Source: Phlebopus portentosus (Eukaryota > Basidiomycota > Agaricomycetes > Boletales > Boletinellaceae). From it: a stretch of DNA of 64,000 bases. The notes beneath the pieces were generated by a model. The model ran no database searches, had not been told where the DNA came from, and was given only the letters and a program-made list of their open reading frames with translations. Of this stretch, positions 22,701 to 33,100 are shown piece by piece; positions within the stretch are counted from its first letter, which is position 1; each line of letters begins with the position of its first letter. Both the position numbers and the translations under genes were made by a program. Where the stretch lies: assembly GCA_037892935.1 (NCBI GenBank), contig JAYXKI010000015.1, positions 1,302,001-1,366,000 on the forward strand, written 5' to 3'.

Positions 22701-25158
22701 TGTCATCGGCTGTCCTGACTGTAATTGGTTCGCAGTCAGTAATATTCGTTAAAATTTTTCGATATGGTGTAACATGAATGCTAGCACCAGAGTCAAGTAG
22801 TGCGTTTGCAAAACTCACCGTTTCAGCATATTCCATTTGCGTATCTTCAGGTATCGTCGTTTCACGTTCGATAATATTCACTTGTTTGCCACGTTTGATG
22901 GCCGCTTTCCTGATCGTTTCTGGTGATGCTTCGCCTTTGAGGTTGTTAGGGTGAAAACCCATTTCGATTAGCGCGTCTTCATTGGCTTTGTACCAACCAA
23001 ATGTATGACCGCCAGTAATCGGTTCGAGTAGCTGCGGAAGTGATTTTTCGCCATAGAAAACTCCGTCGTCATCGGGGTCTTGTTCCATCGATAGTTGTTT
23101 AAAGAAGTCATCGACATAGTTTGTTCCGGCTGGTGATTCGGATGCCAGTTGAGTAGCGACCGTCTGCTGTCGTTTCGCAGGTGGTTCGAACGGATTATTG
23201 GATGCTTGCCAGAGTCGAATACGCTTTTGATTCTCGTTAACGTTGTCATCGTCCGAAAGATCAAGCGTTGTTGGTTGTGGAGTTACCACTGGAAAGTTAG
23301 ATTCGGGAGACAAAGTCGGTGTACCTGAACGCATTTGAGCCATATTCACTTCTTCGATGCGCGCTGAGTTAGATGAGGGTAATGCGTAAGAAGGAATGAT
23401 AGCTTGAGCAGCCGCATTCGGATTCAAATAATTCGCCGGTGCTTGCGTAAGCGAGGATGTTGATCCAACGTTGTTTGGACGAGTTTGTCGAACTTTAACT
23501 GTTTGGGGTGTAGGTGGCGCACGGCAATCTTTTGATAGATGACCGAATTTCTTGCAATTGAAGCACTGAGGTGCTCCCGTTATCGCATGCGTAAACGGGG
23601 TAAAGGGTTTGTGGCTAAAGTTTGATCGGCCTCTACCTCGTCCACGAAAAGAGTTTCGATCCCAAGAACCTTTCCAAAAAGGTGTCGAAGATCCATGATA
23701 ATTTGTATTCGAGGGGTGTTGATAATTCGTGCCCCTATTCATACCGCGTTGGTATTGCGACCGATGAGAAAAACTTCGTGCTCGGGTGGAAATTGGTCTC
23801 CCCCGAAAGGGACTTGGGTGAGAAGACGGTTGTTTTTGCGCCACATAATTTGCAAAAGCCGCACGTAGTTCGGCGATTAGTTCGTTCGGTGTGATAGACC
23901 TAATGGGTTGTCCCGCAGTTCGAGTAGCGTTGTAAAAATCTATACGCGCCTGTAACTGTTGGAAAACGTAGCTATACTGCGGTGGGGTTGAATTCTGAAT
24001 AGCCGACAGGTACGTGTCGTCTGTCGGTGTCTTGTTGTGCTGCGCGAGTAGACCGTAAATTTGTTGTAACTTGTCTAAGGTTTTATCGAATTCGGTAACG
24101 TGTCCTCGAACGTTAAATAACTTCGATACTTCTATTGCAGAAGTAACTGTTGTGCGCACGTCAAACCTTGTTCGAAGATAACCCATAAATAAAATGACGG
24201 TTTGAAAACCAATCATATTCGCTAGAATTGTATCGGGTAACCTCGATTGAAGGACAGAAATAAGTTGATCGTTGGTTCGTTGACCGTCTAAGTCAGTTGC
24301 CTCAGGGGTAGCAATCAAATGATCACCTAACCCCATTGCACGTATCGTTGTGTGAACACGTATGTTCCACATTTTGAAATTAGAACCATTCGGTTGCAAT
24401 TTTTCGATGCCCTTGAATGCTTCGTTAACATCACGGAATTCGAGATCCGGAGTGTAAAAAATGTGGGCGGGTGGTTGTGGTGGTGGTGTAGGCACTGGAG
24501 CTGGTGGTGCTTGTGCTGCCATTGAAGATGAAGATGATGATGAAGAGCTAGATGAGCTAGAAGGTATTGATGGGCTAGGAGGCGGATTGTTCTGATTTTC
24601 AGGCGGTGTTCGTGGTGCGCTTATATGCGTTGGATGAGAGCTTACTCGAGTTTGCTGGCTCGCATGATCAGTTTCATTTGCAGATTCTTCATCTTCATTT
24701 TGCTCATTACGAGTCTCATCTATTGGATTAATTTCCGTTGCGTCTTGTGATTCCCCATATGGTAATTGGGTTAACGGAACTTCGGGTTGTTCGGGAATGT
24801 TTGTTCTTTCGAGGTAAGGTTCCTCAATTCTCGGTTGCTCCGCTCCCGAATGCATGAATCTCCCCTGTCTCATTACCACGACATTAATTGTTTGTGTTCC
24901 AGCATTTCTTACTCTACGAGGTCGTCGTTGTTGCTGTTGATGTTGTGGTTGTTCAATCGGAGCATAATGGTAAAAACGTCTATGTTCGGTAGTAAAAGTT
25001 ACACGATTTCCCTGTGAACGATTATACCGTGTTGTTGTTTGGCTCTCTCCATCTCTCTTTCCATCCACCCGGTGCCAGTCATCTCGTGCTGCTGGATATT
25101 CATCAGGCGTACTCTGTCCAATCGTTCTGTATGAAGCGTGTGCGGTGATAGTTGACAT
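19718..25158 (-). pseudogene. Copia gag-pol polyprotein, interrupted
   Basis: The first open segment (25158-21745) carries a Ser/Pro-rich gag with a CCHC knuckle ('CFNCKKFGHLSKDC'), a protease active site ('LLDSGASIH') and integrase motifs ('FHMDIWGP', 'LVDDSTRW', 'HDTPQQNGVAERMHQ'). It stops near 21745, where the following sequence continues the integrase in another frame, so a one-base shift is present around 21755-21765. A TGA at 21236-21238 then interrupts the linker before RT. The last segment (21229-19718) has RT ('FAPVAKLSTARLLL', 'IHQIDIKSAYLYGEL', a HIDD catalytic box where YVDD is usual) and RNase H ('VYEAEIQAL', 'LYSDNQAAIK', 'HDIRTKHLDRR'). These are fungal genome relics and not an expressed intact protein. 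Confidence 0.92.
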
Positions 25159-25336
25159 TCTTTTACCCCAGGAAATAGTATTTCGTCGTATTCGTAGTAG
25201 TTTCGATATATCCTGTACGGAACCAAATTTTCTGGATCGCGTTCTAGGAACGTAGTAAACGTGTATGTTCTCGTTGTTATGTGCACCGTATCGACGAATG
25301 TTAAATCCGAATAAGTTTTCTTTGCGGGGTAGGCAA

Positions 25337-25347
25337 GGCTCATAACC
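25337..25347 (-). promoter_or_regulatory. Primer-binding site of the copia element (initiator tRNA-Met internal region)
   Basis: Immediately next to the 5' LTR the element strand reads GGTTATGAGCC. Its complement GGCTCATAACC equals the anticodon stem-loop of eukaryotic initiator tRNA-Met, not its 3' end. This points to priming from a cleaved half tRNA, as known for Drosophila copia. Confidence 0.75.
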
Positions 25348-25514
25348 TTTTAAAGGAATGAGCTTAACGGGTCTTCAGTACGAAGACATACGTACGGTGA
25401 TACGAGAGGAAGCGAATCCTTATATTACACGATAGCCTACCAGAGGCTTTTATATACTACTGATACAGCACGTGCTAATGTTACATAATACAAGATAGAG
25501 TTTCCGTCTCAATA
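25348..25514 (-). repeat. 5' LTR of the copia element
   Basis: 167-bp partner of 19509-19675. Its outer edge holds the TGA stop codon (25509-25511) of the four-TM membrane protein gene, so the gene's coding sequence runs into the LTR. Confidence 0.95.
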
Positions 25515-26427
25515 TGCAGACGAGACACCCGAAGGGTTGAAACTACCGACACCGCTCACAGGAGGCAAAGCATAGGGGGATGCTTGTGGGTTCCTGTTAA
25601 CAGCCGCGCCGTCGGTGAAAGGAGAATCGGCATTGGTAGAGCTACCACGGAGAGGTGCAGGTCGTCCATAGGTGGACTCGTCTTCCTCTTCCTCGAGTTC
25701 GTCATAGACTCCTTGCTCACTTCCAACAGGCGGATTAAAAGGGGGATCACGGGAATGACGGGCTTTCCCACTCTTCCAGCTCAGTATGTTGAGAGTGAGC
25801 GTTCCACACCAAGCAGCTGCAAATATAATGTTATAAGTTGGTCTATACTTGTAGTATGGCGCCTTACCAAAAGCAAGCCAGAAGAATATAGCGCCGGCCT
25901 TCTTGGTAGAGCACCATCCTCCCAGGCCATTCTTGAAGTCATCTCCCAGGTCAGCATGGGGATCGTCGTCTGGGTTCTTGCAACCCTTTTGTGTCCAAGC
26001 GGAAATCGTGGTGATGAATCTGAGAAATTCGGATTAGTCAGATTGAAAGAGTCAGCAAGAAGTACTGCATACGCGATGAGAAGATCAAGAGTCGTCCCCG
26101 TGACAGTCAAAATAAAGGCAACCCGTGTCTCTGAGAGTGCACGAGATAAACGCGACAGTTTGCCGTATTTGACATCGATGACAGGAACAAAAAGTAGGAA
26201 CAACGATAAGAGCATGGTTGTGACGGAAACAAAGATAGCAAAGCCAGATAGACCGGCTAAGGTACATAAATTAGAAATAATGTGTCTGAAGCAACTGAAA
26301 GGGACGTACATGGTCCAACATCCCATTTTGCCTGGAAGCTTGCGACACTTGCGAAGCAACACATAGCAATGAAGTTGAAGAATGCTTGAGAGCCATAGAA
26401 AATAATTGCAGGTTTTGAGATGATCAT
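25509..26427 (-). CDS. Fungal four-transmembrane (MARVEL/Sur7-like) membrane protein
   Basis: Integral membrane protein of unknown function; four hydrophobic helices are visible ('FFNFIAMCCFASVASF', 'FAIFVSVTTMLLSLFLLFV', 'VAFILTVTGTTLDLLIAF' and 'AIFFWLAFAAWCGTLTLNIL'). Exons 26427-26310, 26256-26073, 26019-25868 and 25816-25509 give exactly 253 residues. Between TM3 and TM4 is a loop 'ISAWTQKGCKNPDDDPHAD' with 'GGWCSTKKAG', two Cys probably in an outside disulfide. The long C-terminal tail is Pro/Ser-rich and cytosolic. I recall similar proteins as common and uncharacterised in Agaricomycetes; the MARVEL/Sur7-like label is by topology only. The final Tyr-stop is now supplied by the copia LTR boundary. 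A CT-rich stretch ending in AG just before the ATG may be a 5' UTR intron. Confidence 0.78.
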
Positions 26428-26902
26428 CTACAAGAAGAACAAAGAACATGCGTTCAGCAAGGACGCACGAGCGACAAAATGAGTTGAAAACGAAAAAGAG
26501 AGATGACGCAACCCATAACCACAGCACAAACACAATAGGGACAAGCAAGAGAGCGGCAAGTGCACCATCACCAGCGCTTATATCATTGTCGGGTAAGCTC
26601 GACGCACTAGCTGACGCCGACGCGGACGTCGCAGACAACGCGCTTGCGACTGTTCGTGACGCGATGGAAGCGACTGCCGTCACCGCCAGGACGTTCGGAG
26701 AAGCCGACAACGCTGGGCCTGTTGCATTCATGCATACAGGAATACAGCAGGGCGCAACAATGATGAGCAGACGCGGGGGACGCGCCAAAGAAGTGAGAGG
26801 TGAGAGTTGAAACAAGACGCGTCGCAGGGTTGAACCAGTGCATCGCCACTTAAGGCAAGACTGTCTCGTCTTCCCTGCTGCGCCGCATCGCCGGCTCCTC
26901 GA
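26428..26902. other. Intergenic, no convincing gene
   Basis: 475 bp upstream of the four-TM gene. Reading frames here are open on both strands because of an Ala/Asp/Ser-type simple composition (around 26600-26660). No splice-consistent or recognisable protein was found. It presumably contains the four-TM gene promoter. Confidence 0.4.
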
Positions 26903-27154
26903 TCATAGCATCAGAAGCGTTGCGACAACGAGTACAGATACATCCCATGGCTTTGGGAAGAGTGTTGCGAATACAAATTGCAGGATAGGGGCAAGAGACA
27001 AGAAAGAGATGAATACTGTGACAAAGCTACGCACATCGTCCTCAAACTGAGCTACACCTGTATTCCCTATCCCCTTGCCTCTTCCAGCGAGGGTACCTCT
27101 ATTCGGTCTTAGAACCTTTTCAAAGGCAGATTGGATATGGTCCATTATAGTCAT
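26903..27154 (-). CDS. Possible small membrane protein, unknown
   Basis: An 83-residue intronless frame starting 'MTIMDHIQSAFEKVL' and continuing 'NRGTLAGRGKGIGNTGVAQFEDDVRSF'. It then has a clear hydrophobic segment 'VTVFISFLSLAPILQFVFATLF' and a second short one ending 'VLVVATLLML'. The amphipathic start, the Gly-rich linker and the TM segments look like a real protein rather than random translation. I recognise no family. The second ATG (residue 4) is an alternative start. It is on the same strand as the four-TM gene downstream and could be its neighbour or an unrelated small gene. No paralogue is visible in the window. Confidence 0.4.
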   Translation of the reverse strand: MTIMDHIQSAFEKVLRPNRGTLAGRGKGIGNTGVAQFEDDVRSFVTVFISFLSLAPILQFVFATLFPKPWDVSVLVVATLLML

Positions 27155-27611
27155 TGTGGACTATCGTGATGTGCGTGTGACGTCGCGAGTTACAGAGAGA
27201 TAGGGTGTGGAATGTCTTTAAATGGAGGTCTGTGGCGAGACCGACTTGTCTTGAGATGGTGGTGGTAATAAGTGAAGGGTGGGAGGAGCGCTCGTCGGGT
27301 CGAGAGCGATGCAGGTGCTGCGGGATGGGAGTGGAAAGCAGTGAGACTGGGGACGTGCCATGATGACCATATTGCATTTGGCATCCCAGATTATGTCAAC
27401 TTTATTTCATTTTTCTTCCATTTTCCTCATTTTCACTTGTAACAACAAAAATCCAAAATAAATAATACACTGTTCAGTGTTCATTCAAAGCTAGAAACGA
27501 TGCCGTTGCACTTCCGTTGTCCACAGCTTCTTCGCGAAGCCAGGAACCAGGGCCTCGCTACCCTAATTTCCCAAAATATTCTCATCTATCACAAAACGTG
27601 GGTATAAAGAC
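27155..27611. other. Intergenic, nothing recognised
   Basis: 457 bp upstream of the small membrane-protein frame and downstream of the SH3 gene stop, both on the minus strand. It contains an AT-rich stretch around 27395-27490 and no recognisable coding segment. Confidence 0.45.
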
Positions 27612-28487
27612 TCAGAAAATCGCTCGGACAAGTCCTCCGCCTATCGCAGCACCTGAAAGAAAAAAAAGTATGTTAAAATGCCGTTTGCTGCGCATAAGAC
27701 GAACCTGCGCCGAATCCTACACCGCCCGCAGCAGAATGAGCCATCTACAATAGTTTTGATTTAGCCCATCATTGTCTAATGCTCCCATAAGGCGGAAAGC
27801 CTACAGTGTTACCAAGGGCACCATACTTGCCCTTCTTCTTATCCTGCCCTGGTGCTTCTTGTAGGCCAACAGAGTTCACGGCGCCAGATCCAACAGGTGG
27901 CGGCTTGTCTGCACCATGGTGTGCAGCTCCGAAAGGTCTGTACGGTGTCTTATCCCTAGGGGCCGCAGTACCAGCAACGGGTTGGTCGAATTGAGGAGGC
28001 GGTGCTAAGATGGTACGCGCCGGAGCTGGAGATGCTCCCGAAAGTAGTTTCTCAACGTGGTTTGATGGCAGAAGACCCTGCTTCCCGTTGAACCTGCCCG
28101 TCCACCAGTCCGCATTTGTTTCTTCTACGATCTCGATGATATCGCCTGAGCGGAAAGAAAGGTCATCAGGGTCCTGAACAAATGACCAACACGCGTCAAT
28201 TGCAAAGACAAATCCACAAGATAAAGACTGACTTGGCCATTCTCGTTGTATGCCCAGATGGCTCTTGCTTTGACGGTTTTGCGTGCAGACGCAGGAAGAG
28301 CTGGGACGCGTCTCGGTGTTGCTACGGGCGCGGGGGTCAGAGTTGCCGTTGCAACAGCAGCTACAGACTCCTGGCCCGGCAATTGCGCGAGAATGATATC
28401 CGCGTTTTGCCGGGATATATGCCCATTCTCAACGAGGAATGCAACATTGTGCTGGATCTGCTCGACAATGTGCGCGACATACGCCAT
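27612..28487 (-). CDS. SH3-domain protein, Lsb1/Pin3-like
   Basis: Cytoplasmic actin-patch-type adaptor; yeast Lsb1/Pin3 bind Las17 (WASP) through one SH3 domain. Exons 28487-28233, 28173-27805, 27744-27705 and 27652-27612 sum to 234 residues. The N-terminus 'MAYVAHIVEQIQHNVAFLVENGHIS' is the family's helical head. The SH3 domain runs from 'VKARAIWAYNENGQ' through 'DPDDLSFRSGDIIEIVEE' and 'ADWWTGRFNGKQGLLPSNHVE' (residues ~75-130), with the ALYDY-like, WW and P-x-N-Y-like positions (here PSNHV). A Pro-rich middle leads to a short Gly-rich C-terminus, 'AHSAAGGVGFGAGAAIGGG'. The first codons before this ATG are open but have no upstream ATG. Divergent from the ICln-like gene. Confidence 0.87.
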
Positions 28488-28813
28488 GCTAGCCCAGCTC
28501 AAAGTGTTAGTGAGGAGAGAGGAGAGAGGGTGTTATATTCGAGCGCGAGAGTGCATCGGTCTTTATGGGCGGCGTTGTCGTGAAGAGAAGGATATATATG
28601 GTCTGGTCGGCAAGGCGTCGGCATCAATCATCCCATCAACGCCATCAAATTTGATTGATCCAATCAATGATCTGAATCTGCGCCTGTGTCGGGTCTGGTG
28701 TGGCTGTGTGACCGCGTTTCTTACATAATATTAATGTCGTGAAGGTCGCGACAAGTCATTACAAGCATTATAAGAAGTCTACCTCTGACCACGACTACAA
28801 GTAGAGTGCATAC
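28488..28813. promoter_or_regulatory. Divergent promoter interval, SH3 gene / ICln-like gene
   Basis: 326 bp between two divergent start codons. It includes a TATA-like stretch (gatatatatgg near 28590) and no coding signal. It must carry the promoters of both genes. Confidence 0.5.
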
Positions 28814-29583
28814 ATGCCAGTCACAGTCATCACCGCAGTCCCAGCGTTCGTCTCTAAAGAGGAACACGCACAGCTCACAGGAGCAACGCCGTCCTCGTTC
28901 TCTGATATCCCTCCCGTTCTTCGCCACAAGCAGGAGAACGCCCGTGCAGTCTTTGATCCCCCTGTCCCGGACCTGTCTGAAGATGAGCTGAAGCGGGGCA
29001 CAGTTTACATCTTAGAGGTCAGGCTCACTGCATTCTCGCTCGCATCTTTGATCTCCGAGTCTGACCGCAACCCCATAGTGCGCTTGTGTTCATTTCCGAG
29101 AGCTCAGGACGCGGCTTTCAAATAGACTACCCAAGCATCATCCTCCACGCCATCTCTCGCAGCGAACCTCCAAGTCTCTACTGCCAGCTCGGCGAACCTG
29201 CCTCAGCAGACGCAAGCGAAGTCGAGGACGAAGAAGAAGCTACCGAGCTGCGTGAGCTCAACATCTACCCAGAGGACACCTCATCCAGTATGTCCTTTTC
29301 TTCGGAAGCATCTGAAGTCATATCGCCTTACTTATCGCCTGTTCAATCAGTATCGACACTTTTCGAAACACTTTCCGCATGTGCCTCCTTGCACCCCGAC
29401 CCAACCGATAGTGATGACGATATGGGCGAAGACGACGAAGACGACGACGGTGCCTTCGTCGATGCAGATGTCGAAGCCGTCCAAGCAATAGCCCGAGAAG
29501 GCGTCGATGGCGAGCCTGAATTAACCGAGGCCGGTCGGGTGCGCAGCGATCCTGTCAACGATTCCCGGTTTAAACCTTACTGA
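28814..29583 (+). CDS. ICln / methylosome-subunit-like protein (Voldacs domain)
   Basis: pICln family: PH-like fold that chaperones Sm proteins for the PRMT5 methylosome in many eukaryotes. The N-terminus starts 'MPVTVITAVPAFVSKEEHAQLTG'. The domain reads 'KRGTVYILE', then 'ALVFISESSGRGFQIDYPSIILHAISR' (the hallmark G-F-x-I-x-Y-P-x-I-x-L-H-A-x-S-R), 'SLYCQL' and 'TLFETLSACASLHPDP'. An acidic run follows, and the family-typical tail 'GRVRSDPVNDSRFKPY'. The intron 29292-29352 (GTATGT...CAG) is clear. The first intron is a problem: the strong donor after 'YILE' (29016/29017) and the best acceptor (near 29077) do not keep frame. Either a different acceptor (after 'tccgag') or a one-base error is involved. 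The family call itself is firm. Confidence 0.8.
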
Positions 29584-30154
29584 AACTGGGCTGTCTCTCC
29601 GTCTCTCTCCTCACATCACCCTTAGGCTACACTGGGTCGTCTGGAATCTTTGATCCAAGATAATCACGGAAATCAGACTATGGTCAATGGACGTAGCGAT
29701 CATGGCACGATTGACACGATTGGACCAGATACGGAAGAGGGTCAGTTCGCCGATGCAGCTTCTACGAGTTAAATAGAAACCATGGATTACTAACTTTCCT
29801 TGTACCACTTACGTTACGAGCGTTTTTTCCTTGAAGTGCTGGGACGAGACTATACATGTTGTTCTTGTAGTACCCAATATATCGTTGCAATGTAATAAAT
29901 CAAACAGTAGTGACCGAGAAATCCACGATCATTGATATCGGTTTCCAGCCGTCCCGCTCTCTGCTTCCTGTACTACACAGCGTACTTTGTTCTAGTCACT
30001 CGTCAAGATCATAAAGAAGTGCACATTGATACTCAACGAATTTGTTCTACAAACGAATCTACCGACACCGCAAATGCATGGACAACAACAAAGACAAACT
30101 ATAGCAATAACGCCCACATCAATGAACAAAGGAAATACTCCATCCAAACAGTAG
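29584..30154. other. Convergent intergenic interval, nothing recognised
   Basis: 571 bp between two convergent genes (ICln-like and the nucleoporin). It is AT-rich and has no recognisable coding segment or repeat. Both 3' ends should lie here. Confidence 0.5.
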
Positions 30155-33100
30155 TTATGGGACAGGTTTCTTCGAATCAAATACTGGCTTGATCTCAAAC
30201 GGCAACGACGACACAGGGTTAACTTTTGGAAGTGGTCCCCAGCTGAACGCAGCAATAGACGATGGAACAGGAGATTGAGTCTTTCCTAGCTTCACAGGTT
30301 TAGCATGTGCAAAATGCCGAAGGGTGCGGCGCTGACTCTCGCTCCCAGTATCTTGTTCTGGGGCCCCGAGCGGATCTGAGGACAAGTCCAGCTCCGCAGG
30401 AGGTCCACTTAATGTGCTAGCGTTCCCGATACCGGAACTTTGTCTTGTCAAGTCGTCTAGCGTCAAGACGCGCCTGCCAGGCTGGCTGGCTTGTGTATTT
30501 AACAACGGGGTCTTTCTGGCATTTAAGAGTGCGTTCTTCAAGCGCATGGCGCTGCGCTCAGCGTTCAGAGCTGCGGCAGTGCTTGCCGCTATGGAAGGCG
30601 TGACCTGCGGTCGAGAGGTAGGCTCCCGATCACCATCCTGGTCATCGCTATGCGACAACGACCTGTTCCCGTTTTCGATACGTCTTCGTCGGGGTGAAGG
30701 GGTTCCGTGTAGCGCCATGTCAAGATCATCTATGTTAAGCTTTGCAATTCGAGAGGCAAGCGTTTCTATCTGTTCCGACTCTGCCTCGATGGCAACATCG
30801 ATATTACGGTAAATACGGGTGACCGTATCCAAAGATGGGGCTCTTCGATTCACAAGATGAGTAACATAAATATCGGCACAAGGGAAACAGGGACATACTT
30901 GATACTGCTCTTGCCCTTGCGGTGCTCTTCTAATCTCTTCTTGCAAGACTTTAGATGTACTTCAAGCTGCTCGACCCTATCATTAATCAACTATAGAGTA
31001 TGTCATTCTCGATGCATGCTGATGTGGAAGCTAGGGCACTTACCCGAATCTGCCTTCTGAGCTGGCTCTGAGTCTCTGAGGCATCGGGGTCCAGTGTTCT
31101 GGCTTTCAATATTCTAGCAAACTCAGGTTCTGTCTTTGCTTTGGAGATTCGAATGATCTCTTCCTTTCGGGTTTCAGCTAAAGGAAATCTGAGTACGTTG
31201 TTCATTTAGGGTGATTGTAAGACTTTACCTTTGAGTAAGGCACTCTCGGCCTCCCGTATTAGTGGCAGGAATTCATCTTTAAGTCGGTACACAGCCAATA
31301 CATCGTTCTCGACATCCTCGATCACCTTGCTGAATGCTTCCAAATCTCCAAAACTCCATTTCGTTCTGTCCCCAAGAGTCTCCTTTGAATGAGTCATGCC
31401 CGTTGGGCGACCCCAACTAGTCTTCATTGCAAGAGCCGCTTTGCTCATCTTAGCGAGCTAAGTTTATCAGTCAGACCTCGATAATACAATATAAAGTATC
31501 ACAATCATACCTGCTCAAGTTCCTCCTCCATAGTTAGATATAGATTCTGACATTCCCTTTGCATACTTGACTCAAACGTTGTTTGAACGGGTGGAGGCGG
31601 TTGAACGCTCGGCTGGGAAAATTGCTGAGCTGGTGCTCCGCCGCCTCGGAAATCAGTGATATCCGCAGCATTACCAAGTCCGGAGGCAGGTTTCCCGTCT
31701 GGTCCTGCCGGTGCTAATGGCGGCATGATAAATGGCGCATTTGGCGAGGACACAGATGAATTTTGCGCTGAGCTAAAGGGAGGCCTGAAGACCGACGACG
31801 AAGTCGCTGTACCCTGCGCAGGAGCGACGAACTGAGTCGGTTTCAAGGGGAGAGTAGAAGCTCCTGCCGAAAAAGAAGTGGGGCTTTGACGTCGGGGTTC
31901 CTCAGGCTTCGGGAAGATCGGAACAGGGAGTTTTTGTTGTCCAGTAGCACCTGGCACCTGACCAAACGGAGTCCTGGGCGAAGCAGGTCGGGGCTTTGGT
32001 ACGGGAGCGGTGGTCTGGGATGCCTGGTTGCCGGGGGACGCCTTATTCTCTTCCCCAGCAAGCGGAGTAGCAGCAAGAGGAGAACTTCTCGTTGGACGAG
32101 AGCCAGGCAAACCAAACCCACCAAAACCTGTTGAAGAAGCAGGACCTACGGGCTTAGGCGCTGGGAAAGGACTTTGCTCTTCCTGCTGACCCGGCGAGCC
32201 GGGTGGGGTCATCGATTCAGCTTCCACTGACGGAGATAGAACGCGTTGCCCAGGAGGCTTCGCTGCTGGAGCACCCACAGATTCGGGAGTAAATAGCGGC
32301 GGAGAAGGGGAATTTGCCTTAGAAGATCCGGCTGCAGGCATTCCAGCAGTTGGAACCTGCTTCCCAAACAGGGTCGGTATTGCGGAAGTTTCGGGCTTAG
32401 TGAAGGCCGACAAAGGAGGCTTTGGAGGTACAGATCCCTTCACGCTAGCATTATCGCCAGGTACTTGTACTACGACGGTTTCAGAAGTTGGCTTCGTAGA
32501 TGTAGAAGGGGCGGGCTTAGAAAATACAGGCTTTGGCATGGTCCCTTCACTTTTTCCGACGCCCGCAGATAAATCGTCTTGGGATTCATGCCCTTTCTTC
32601 TCGTCGCTAGGAGCAGGCTTGGGCGTCGACTCTCTAGGTTCGGGAGTCGACGGTAATGGAATCGCAGTCGGACTTTGCGTTTTCGCGCGCGATAGAGCCT
32701 CTTCGTCATCCTCTTCAGGTTCTTCTTCGCTGTCTTCGTTTTCGCTGTCTTCTTCACCCTCTTCTACATCCTCACTTTCCTCCTCTTCTTCCTCGTCAGG
32801 TTCTTCGGAGAAAGATTCAGACAGGAAGGAACTGGCATCATCATCATGCTCTTCTTCATCACCCTCATCGTCTAGATTCTGCTCCTCCTCATCAAACGTA
32901 CCATGAGTCGATGGCGTAGGAGGAAGGTTATCGTGGTCTACCTCTTCTGGCTTTGATACCGTGACAAACGAAGCGTCAACATCCTTAATTTCCTTACTTG
33001 AGCCAGCGCCTTTGGCAGAAGTGGATGTGCTGTTTTCTCCGTCCTTCTGGGACTTAAGAAGGTCGCTGAAGGAAGATGGCTTTCCCGCCTTCGCGAACGC

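Larger units (their letters stand above)
19509..25514 (-). mobile_element. Ty1/copia LTR retrotransposon, 6006 bp, minus orientation
   Basis: Complete element with two 167-bp LTRs differing at one base, a primer-binding site beside the 5' LTR, a polypurine tract beside the 3' LTR and a gag-pol region in the order gag, protease, integrase, RT, RNase H. That order defines copia rather than gypsy. The flanks share TATG (19505-19508 and 25513-25516), consistent with a 4-5 bp target duplication carrying at most one mismatch. Very low LTR divergence implies a recent insertion. The coding region has one frameshift and one nonsense codon, so this copy is not autonomous. It lies between the four-TM gene and VPS34, all three in the same orientation. 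Confidence 0.95.

Noticed and set aside
26448..26815. Open frames on both strands with an Ala/Asp/Ser-rich stretch upstream of the four-TM gene
   Set aside because: Composition-driven; no hydrophobic or domain pattern shared with the downstream gene, and the four-TM gene is complete without it.
28488..28502. Start of the SH3 gene five codons upstream
   Set aside because: The upstream codon is TTG, not ATG; the first ATG is at 28485-28487 and fits the family N-terminus.
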